Both the position numbers and the translations under genes were made by a program. The notes beneath the pieces are model-generated. The model did no database searches. It worked only from the letters and a program-made list of their open reading frames with translations, and was not told the DNA's origin. A stretch of DNA of 11,871 nt from Bacillota bacterium (GTDB lineage: Bacteria; Bacillota; Clostridia; Lachnospirales; CAG-274). The stretch lies in assembly GCA_017627115.1 (NCBI GenBank), contig JAGAHK010000384.1:1-11871 (forward strand). The letters run 5' to 3'. Below, one piece after another: positions 6,618 through 11,871 of this stretch (the stretch's first letter is position 1; each line of letters starts with the position of its first letter).

Positions 6618-8339
6618 TAACTTATATTTATCTTTTTCGCTCTCTACAAGCTTTATTATATCCTCAACTGCTGTGTCGATGCTGAATTCCGTCTTTAAGC
6701 TCTTATCTCTCAACGAAACTTCAACAACATTCTTCTCACAGTTTTTCGGGCTTACCACCACTCTTACGGGTACACCGAAAAGGTCTGCATCCGCGAACAT
6801 TGCACCCGGGCGAATATCACGGTCATCAAAAAGCACTTCCACACCCTTATCCTGCAAAGTTGTATACAGCCTGTCCGCAAGCCCGCGAACCTGCTCGTTA
6901 TCACACCTTAAAGCGCAGATCTCGACCTGCCACGGTGCTATGGGCATAGGCCATATGGGACCGTAATCGTCATGGCTTTCCTGACAGATGGAAGCCGCAA
7001 GACGACCTACACCGATACCGTAGCAGCCCATTATGGGATACTGCTGTTTGCCCTCTTTGTCAAGATATGTCATATTCATTGATTTTGTGTACTTTGTGCC
7101 AAGCTGGAAGATATTGCCTACCTCGATGCCCTTTTCTATTTTGATGCCGGGCTTGCCGCAGCACGGACACTCAGCGCCCTCAAATATTTTTGCAACATCT
7201 GTATATTCGACCTTGCCGAGATCTCTTTCAAGGTTTGCACCGACATAGTGGTGATCGACCTCGTTTGCACCGCAAACCATATTATTCATACCGATAAGCG
7301 ACTTATCGAATATCATCTGTGCATTCGCCTTTGAGTTAACGGGACCGATAAAGCCGGCAACAATGCCGCTTTCCTCGGTTATTTCAAGTGCGGGATGTAT
7401 TTCTTCGCCAAGGTAGTTCCTAAGTTTTGTTTCGTTTACTTCAAGGTCGCCGCGGATAAAGATGATAACATATTCATCCGTTGCATTTTTCTGATAAACA
7501 ACGGCTTTGCAAAGGTCCTTTTCCTCAATATGCAAAAACTCGCTCAAAGCTTCGATAGTCTTTGTATCGGGGGTATAGACCTTTTCAAGTTCCTTGACTT
7601 CACTGTTAAGGGGCTGTGTTTTGCACTCCGCAGCCTCCATATTTGCCTTGTAATCGCAGGAAGGACAGATAGCAAGTGTATCTTCGCCGATCTCGCTCAA
7701 AAGCATAAATTCATGGCTGACACTGCCGCCCATCATGCCCGAGTCGGATGCAACGGAGATAACATTCTTCGCGCCCACACGCTTATAGATGTTTTCATAA
7801 GCCTTGTGGCAAAGTTTATAATATTCCTGCAAGTCCTCCATACTTGTATGGAAAGAATACGCATCTTTCATCGTAAACTCACGCACACGTATAAGACCGC
7901 CCCTTGCACGGGGTTCGTCACGGAATTTAGTCTGTATCTGGTAGATCATAAAGGGGAAATCAGTATAGGAATTTGCAATATCCCTTGCAAGATGAACAGC
8001 CGCTTCCTCGTGTGTCATACCGAGCACCATCTTGTTTTTGCTTCTGTCCTCAAATCTTGCCATCTCGCTGCCGATAGAGGTGTATCTGCCCGATTCTTCC
8101 CAAAGTGATGCAGGCATAACAACGGGGAACATGACCTCCTGACCGCCTATCTTATCCATCTCGTCGCGGATGATGGCTTCTATCTTCTGCATGATGCGCT
8201 TGCCGGGGGTGTAAAGTGAGTAAATGCCGTTTGACATATATCTCATATAGCCGCCGCGCACCATAAGAGCATGGCTTGCGATAGTACAGTCCTTCGGTGC
8301 TTCCTTAAATCTTTCGCCTAAAATGTTTCTGACCTTCAT
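6615..8339 (-). CDS. proS: proline--tRNA ligase (class II, bacterial type with editing insertion)
   Basis: ProS charges tRNA-Pro with proline in the cytoplasm. The 574-residue protein is standard bacterial length. Class II motifs are visible: motif 2 as KFRDEPRARGGLIRVREF (138-155), with MTHEE (108-112) before it, and motif 3 as GCYGIGVGRL (438-447). Residues about 225-390 form the YbaK-like insertion that removes mischarged alanine, with Lys278 in DLCKAVV at the place of the known editing lysine (by recall of the E. coli enzyme). CPSC (225-228) and CPCC (391-394) flank it. The anticodon-binding domain follows from about residue 470. The ATG has a strong AGAAGGAG site about ten bases upstream (8349-8357). 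The 80 bases separating it from the upstream glgA hold no convincing terminator and only a weak possible promoter, so the two may be cotranscribed. Confidence 0.97.
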   Translation of the reverse strand: MKVRNILGERFKEAPKDCTIASHALMVRGGYMRYMSNGIYSLYTPGKRIMQKIEAIIRDEMDKIGGQEVMFPVVMPASLWEESGRYTSIGSEMARFEDRSKNKMVLGMTHEEAAVHLARDIANSYTDFPFMIYQIQTKFRDEPRARGGLIRVREFTMKDAYSFHTSMEDLQEYYKLCHKAYENIYKRVGAKNVISVASDSGMMGGSVSHEFMLLSEIGEDTLAICPSCDYKANMEAAECKTQPLNSEVKELEKVYTPDTKTIEALSEFLHIEEKDLCKAVVYQKNATDEYVIIFIRGDLEVNETKLRNYLGEEIHPALEITEESGIVAGFIGPVNSKANAQMIFDKSLIGMNNMVCGANEVDHHYVGANLERDLGKVEYTDVAKIFEGAECPCCGKPGIKIEKGIEVGNIFQLGTKYTKSMNMTYLDKEGKQQYPIMGCYGIGVGRLAASICQESHDDYGPIWPMPIAPWQVEICALRCDNEQVRGLADRLYTTLQDKGVEVLFDDRDIRPGAMFADADLFGVPVRVVVSPKNCEKNVVEVSLRDKSLKTEFSIDTAVEDIIKLVESEKDKYKL

Positions 8340-8419
8340 TTGTTGATAACTCCTTCTGTGCCGTTATTTAACGAATCATTGATACAGGAAACCAAAAATT
8401 GTTTTGCTTTTTGAATTGA

Positions 8420-9844
8420 TCAGTGATTCTTAACAGCAATTTTATTGTAAATTTCTATATATCTGCGTGCGCTGTCGTCCCAGGAAAATCTTGTGGTTAT
8501 GGCATTATGCACCATCCGGTCCCACTTGCCCTTGTCGTTGTAGGCATCAAGCGCTTTGTTTATTGCCCACATAAGACCGCCGCAGTCATAGTCCTTGAAC
8601 AGGAAACCGTTTTCGTCATCCCTTATGGTATCCACAAGACCGCCCGTCATTCTTGCAACAGGCACTGTGCCGTAACTCATTGCAAAAAGCTGACCGAGAC
8701 CGCAGGGTTCAAACAGGCTTGGCATGATAAACATATCACTGCCTGCATATATCTGCTGTGCAAGCTCGTCATTGAAAAGGATATTCGAGCTTACCTTGTC
8801 GGGATATCTGAACGCGAGATCCTTGAAAATATTTTCGTAATGATAATCGCCCGTACCAAGCACAATAAGCTGAACATTTTTCTGCAAAAGCTCATTTGCC
8901 GCCTGAAGCACGAGGTTGATGCCCTTCTGGTCAACAAGGCGCGAAATAATGGAAAACACGGGTATATCCGCATTCACGGGCAGACCGAGCTGTCCCTGGA
9001 GAGCAAGCTTGTTCTCACGCTTGCCGGACATATTTTCGGCGCTGAAATTTGCGGCTATCTTCTTGCTTGTTGCGGGGTCGTTGAGTTCATAGTCGATGCC
9101 GTTTACAATGCCGTAAAGGTCATTGCTGCGCGAACGCAGCACGCCGTCAAGACCGTAGCCGTATTCGCTCGTTTGTATCTCCTTTGCGTAGGTCTCGCTG
9201 ACGGTGTTTATCGCATCCGAATATACAAGACCCGCTTTCATATAATTGACCATATTGTAGAATTCAAGCTTGTCACCCACAAAGTAACCGTCGTTGAGTT
9301 CCATCATGGTGAGGGTATCGCGTGTAAACATACCCTGATACTGCAAATTATGCACGGTAAACAGGGTCTTTATATTTGCAAAATACTTTATCTTGCTGTA
9401 AACGTCTTTTACATATACGCATACGGGACCCGTCTGCCAGTCGTTGCAGTGGATGATATCGGGCACAAAATCAATGTAGTCCAGAAACTCCACAGCTGCC
9501 TTTGAGAAAAAGGCGAAGCGCTCATTATCGTCACCGTAGCCGTAATATCCGCCCCTGCCGAAATAAAAATCGTTGCCTATCATATAAGTGGGTGCAGAGG
9601 CATTTTCTATCTTGTACACATCCGCCTTTTGAGTGCGCCAGTCAAGCGTAACATCAAAGCTTGTGAGATATTCGCAGGATGTGAGATACTCGTCCTTGAT
9701 GGTGCGGTATTTAGGAAAAACCACCCTTGCATCCACGCCCGCTTTGCACAGTGCCGCGGGCAGAGAGCCTGTAACATCGCCCAGACCGCCGCTTTTGGCG
9801 TAAGGCGAAACTTCCGTTGCAACTATCAAAACTTTAAGTGCCAT
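8420..9844 (-). CDS. glgA: glycogen synthase (ADP-glucose type, GT5)
   Basis: GlgA transfers glucose from ADP-glucose to the end of an alpha-1,4-glucan in glycogen storage. The 474-residue product has the N-terminal signature VLIVATEVSPYAKSGGLGDV (5-24), including the KSGGL nucleotide-sugar loop with Lys17. HCNDW (132-136) and TVHNLQYQG (163-171) follow in the first Rossmann domain. The second domain has SRLVDQKG (301-308) and the GT-B C-terminal signature FEPCGLGQL (378-386), then TGGLVDTI (400-407). I start at the ATG at 9844 because AGAGGGG lies eight bases upstream and the protein then opens like the family. An in-frame ATG at 9925 would add 27 residues unlike the family and has no ribosome site. 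No other glg genes are in the window. Its promoter faces away from pepF. Confidence 0.96.
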   Translation of the reverse strand: MALKVLIVATEVSPYAKSGGLGDVTGSLPAALCKAGVDARVVFPKYRTIKDEYLTSCEYLTSFDVTLDWRTQKADVYKIENASAPTYMIGNDFYFGRGGYYGYGDDNERFAFFSKAAVEFLDYIDFVPDIIHCNDWQTGPVCVYVKDVYSKIKYFANIKTLFTVHNLQYQGMFTRDTLTMMELNDGYFVGDKLEFYNMVNYMKAGLVYSDAINTVSETYAKEIQTSEYGYGLDGVLRSRSNDLYGIVNGIDYELNDPATSKKIAANFSAENMSGKRENKLALQGQLGLPVNADIPVFSIISRLVDQKGINLVLQAANELLQKNVQLIVLGTGDYHYENIFKDLAFRYPDKVSSNILFNDELAQQIYAGSDMFIMPSLFEPCGLGQLFAMSYGTVPVARMTGGLVDTIRDDENGFLFKDYDCGGLMWAINKALDAYNDKGKWDRMVHNAITTRFSWDDSARRYIEIYNKIAVKNH

Positions 9845-9872
9845 AAACAAAACCCCTCTCTGCCATGTGGTA

Positions 9873-9916
9873 TCACCGCCTTTTTTCAAAGTCCCCCAAC
9901 GATTTTGCGGCGGCAA
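9873..9916 (-). other. possible long-range stem in the glgA mRNA leader
   Basis: On the transcribed strand TTGCCGCC (9916-9909) can pair over eight bases, with two G-U, with GGCGGTGA (9880-9873). The loop is 28 bases and contains a run of five G. The stem is one of the few GC-rich elements in an otherwise AT-rich leader of about 120 bases. It matches no riboswitch or T-box core I know. A regulatory role is speculative. Confidence 0.3.
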
Positions 9917-9971
9917 GACCGACATATCAAAAATTTTTAAAAAAAACTGTTTATTTTTTTTAAATTTATAT

Positions 9972-9977
9972 TATAAT
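9972..9977 (+). promoter_or_regulatory. possible -10 box of the pepF promoter
   Basis: A perfect TATAAT lies about 64 bases upstream of the pepF start, on the plus strand. The best -35 candidate is TTTATT (9950-9955, spacer 16), which matches the consensus poorly. A second candidate -10, TATACT, is at 9978-9983. The box overlaps the minus-strand glgA -10 box by two bases. The AT-richness makes chance matches likely. Confidence 0.35.
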
Positions 9978-10004
9978 TATACTATAAACTTTTATTTATA
10001 TCAA
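9976..10004 (-). promoter_or_regulatory. sigma-A promoter of glgA (-proS)
   Basis: Read on the minus strand, TTGATA (10004-9999) and a perfect TATAAT (9981-9976) are separated by exactly 17 bases. The predicted start is near 9968, giving a leader of about 120 bases before the glgA ATG. This is the best promoter in the divergent glgA-pepF intergenic region, and it has the same two hexamers and spacing as the 6S RNA promoter. Confidence 0.75.
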
Positions 10005-10040
10005 TAACAAAAAATCAAAAAAGGAGAAATTTTTAAAAAA

Positions 10041-11819
10041 ATGGGTGAAATAAAATCACGTTCCGAGATACGGGACGAATACAAATGGAGTATTTGCGAC
10101 CTTTTTGCAAGTGATGAAAAATGGGAGGAAAGCTATAGGACATATTCCGAAAAATTGAATGAACTCTCCTCTTTTGACCCCTTGAGCGTCGAAAATCTTG
10201 CAGACTGTCTCAAACTGCGTGACGAACTTGCAAAAAACATCGAGCAGATATATGTTTACGCCAACCTCAGATCAAACGAGGACAGCACAAACACGAAGTA
10301 TCAGGCATATACCGACAGGACGGATGCGCTTGCCGCAAAATTTGACGGCGCCTGTGCCTTTATCGAGCCGGGCATACTCGCACTTGACGAAAAGGCGCTT
10401 AAAGAGGCATTAAAAAGCGACAGACTCAAAATTTACGAGCACCATATAAACGACATACTCCGCAGCCGCGAACATATACTCGACAGCGCCGCAGAAAAAA
10501 TGATGGCGGATTTCTATGAGGTCTGCGCCGCACCCGATGCCATTTTCGGTATGCTCAACGAAGCCGACCTGACATTTGAGCCCGCAAAGGACAGTGAGGG
10601 CAAGGAACACGAGCTTACACACGGCACTTTTATAGGTCTTTTGCAGTCGGATGACAGAGAGCTGCGCAAAAACGCATTCAAAAGCCTTTATTCGTCTTAT
10701 TACAGGCTTAAAAACACTATTGCGGCGGTATACAGCGCGTCCGTGAAAAAAGATGTTATCACCGCAAGACTGCGCCGCTACCCTACCGCTCTCGATGCCG
10801 CACTTTCGGCATACAACATCCCGAAAAACGTATATACTGAGCTTATAGAGACAGTCAGAAAGCATCTGCCGCTTATGCACAGATATGTCAGCCTGCGCAA
10901 AAAGCTGCTTGGTGTGGATAAGCTTTATATGTACGACCTATACACACCGATAGTGAAGAATATAAAAGACCATATCGAATACGACGAAGCAAAAGAACAG
11001 GTATTGCAGGCGGTAAAACCAATGGGCGAGGAATATGTGAAAACGCTTGAAAGTGCGCTCAACGCCGAAAAATGGGTCGATATATACGAAAACAAGGGCA
11101 AGCGCAGCGGTGCATATTCGTGGGGTGCATACGGCTGTCATCCCTTTGTCAGCCTTAATTTCAACTACAATCTCGACTCAATGTTCACGCTTGCGCACGA
11201 GATGGGACATGCCATGCACAGTAATTACACCTGGGCAGAACAGCCCGTTGTATACGGCGATTACACCATTTTTGTTGCGGAGGTGGCTTCTACCGTGAAC
11301 GAAGCCCTGCTTATGGAGCACCTGCTTGCAACGACCGAGGACTGCGAGAGGAAGAAATACCTTTTAAATCACTTTATGGAGCAGTTCCGCGGCACGCTTT
11401 TCCGTCAGACGATGTTTGCCGAATTTGAGCTGAAAACACACGAAATGGTCGAACAGGGCATACCGCTCACCTTTGATACGCTCTGTGAGGTCTATATGCA
11501 GCTCAACCGCGACTACTACGGCGATGATATAGAACTGAATGAGGAAATAGCCTGGGAATGGGCAAGGATACCGCATTTCTACAACGATTTTTACGTATAT
11601 CAGTATGCAACGGGCTACAGTGCCGCTATTGCACTGTCACAGCGTATTTTAAAGGAAAACGGTGCAGAGGATTATATCGGTTTCCTGAAAGGCGGATGCA
11701 GCAAGTATTCAATAGACCTGCTTAAAGGCGCAGGCGTGGATATGAGTACACCGAGACCCGTTGAAAACGCAATGAAAGTTTTTGAAGGAATATTATGCGA
11801 AATGGAGAAACTTGTATAA
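10041..11819 (+). CDS. pepF: oligoendopeptidase F, zinc metallopeptidase (family M3B)
   Basis: PepF cleaves medium-length oligopeptides in the cytoplasm and supports peptide nitrogen use and turnover of peptide fragments. The 592 residues match the family length. The zinc site is LAHEMGHAMHS (384-394), with HEMGH at 386-390 giving two His ligands and the catalytic Glu387. The third ligand is probably Glu414 in FVAEVASTVNE (411-421). The region upstream (ENKGKRSGAYSWG, 350-362, and HPFVSLNFN, 367-375) also matches the family. The helical N-terminal half forms the substrate channel. No signal peptide is seen. AAGGAG (10021-10026) lies 14 bases before the ATG, longer than usual, with an A/T-only spacer and no better in-frame start. 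Another gene begins 37 bases after the stop, probably in the same operon. Confidence 0.96.
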   Translation: MGEIKSRSEIRDEYKWSICDLFASDEKWEESYRTYSEKLNELSSFDPLSVENLADCLKLRDELAKNIEQIYVYANLRSNEDSTNTKYQAYTDRTDALAAKFDGACAFIEPGILALDEKALKEALKSDRLKIYEHHINDILRSREHILDSAAEKMMADFYEVCAAPDAIFGMLNEADLTFEPAKDSEGKEHELTHGTFIGLLQSDDRELRKNAFKSLYSSYYRLKNTIAAVYSASVKKDVITARLRRYPTALDAALSAYNIPKNVYTELIETVRKHLPLMHRYVSLRKKLLGVDKLYMYDLYTPIVKNIKDHIEYDEAKEQVLQAVKPMGEEYVKTLESALNAEKWVDIYENKGKRSGAYSWGAYGCHPFVSLNFNYNLDSMFTLAHEMGHAMHSNYTWAEQPVVYGDYTIFVAEVASTVNEALLMEHLLATTEDCERKKYLLNHFMEQFRGTLFRQTMFAEFELKTHEMVEQGIPLTFDTLCEVYMQLNRDYYGDDIELNEEIAWEWARIPHFYNDFYVYQYATGYSAAIALSQRILKENGAEDYIGFLKGGCSKYSIDLLKGAGVDMSTPRPVENAMKVFEGILCEMEKLV

Positions 11820-11856
11820 TATAGGGGAATTTTAGATCATAAAGGAGAGAACCATC

Positions 11857-11871
11857 ATGCCAAAGAAAAAA
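11857..11871 (+). CDS. start of an unidentified gene, cut by the window edge
   Basis: An ATG at 11857 opens a frame reading MPKKK to the last base. A strong AAAGGAGA (11841-11848) lies eight bases upstream, so translation very likely starts here. It follows pepF by 37 bases with no terminator between, suggesting cotranscription. Five residues, of which three are lysines, are too few to name a product. Confidence 0.65.

Noticed and set aside
8340..8419. Terminator or strong promoter between glgA and proS
   Set aside because: The only hairpin (CAAAAA with TTTTTG) is all A/T apart from one closing C-G pair and has no T-run after it. The promoter candidates (TTGGTT with TTAAAT) match poorly.
8423..9505. 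Long plus-strand open frame of 360 codons opposite glgA
   Set aside because: It is the antisense shadow of a clear glycogen synthase gene. Its Cys- and His-rich composition is typical of reverse-frame artefacts, and it has no recognisable domain.
9845..9925. N-terminal extension of glgA from an ATG at 9925
   Set aside because: In frame, but no ribosome site precedes it, the extra 27 residues are unlike the family, and the ATG at 9844 has a good site and the family's normal opening residues.
9845..9968. T-box or riboswitch in the glgA leader
   Set aside because: No T-box sequence (TGGnACCGCG), no specifier loop and no terminator/antiterminator pair is visible. Only one loose long-range stem is seen.
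1..11871. CRISPR array, insertion sequence, tRNA or rRNA
   Set aside because: No regularly spaced direct repeats, transposase motifs, terminal inverted repeats or tRNA-like cloverleaf with a T-loop were found on reading either strand.

Overview
The window reads as chromosomal DNA from a low-to-moderate GC Firmicute, most likely a Clostridia-type gut or rumen anaerobe in the Ruminococcus / Oscillospiraceae range. The reasons are strong AGGAG-type ribosome sites, sigma-A promoters with TTGATA/TTGAAT and TATAAT boxes, a Firmicutes-type 6S RNA, glycogen synthase and PepF, and small double-glycine leader peptides. The assignment to a genus is inference. No mobile element, tRNA, rRNA or CRISPR array is visible.

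Layout, left to right. Positions 1-283 hold a strong promoter and a 6S RNA gene, followed by recJ (437-2179, +) with its own hairpin terminator. The -35 box of the next promoter lies inside the right arm of that terminator. It appears to drive a four-gene operon (about 2280-6616, +): two tandem small proteins that each join a double-glycine leader to a Cys-rich zinc-ribbon-like domain (2342-2620 and 2674-2907), a large membrane sensor phosphatase (5TM-LYT / extracellular sensor / HAMP / SpoIIE-PP2C, 2930-5410), and a RelA/SpoT-domain (p)ppGpp synthetase with a long C-terminal extension (5442-6497). A GC-rich bidirectional terminator (6577-6617) separates this operon from the converging proS. 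On the minus strand, glgA (9844-8420) and proS (8339-6615) lie in tandem without a convincing terminator between them. glgA has a well-formed promoter at 9976-10004 and a leader of about 120 nt. pepF (10041-11819, +) diverges from glgA, and the first five codons of another gene (from 11857) follow it, probably in the same operon.

Functional reading. recJ, proS, glgA and pepF are ordinary housekeeping or metabolic genes. The unusual part is the central operon: candidate exported zinc-ribbon peptides, a membrane receptor with a phosphatase output, and an alarmone synthetase share one transcript. This suggests a peptide- or metal-responsive stress or population-sensing module. That role is inference from gene content and spacing. 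No C39-peptidase transporter, anti-sigma factor or sigma factor is present in the window to complete the circuit.
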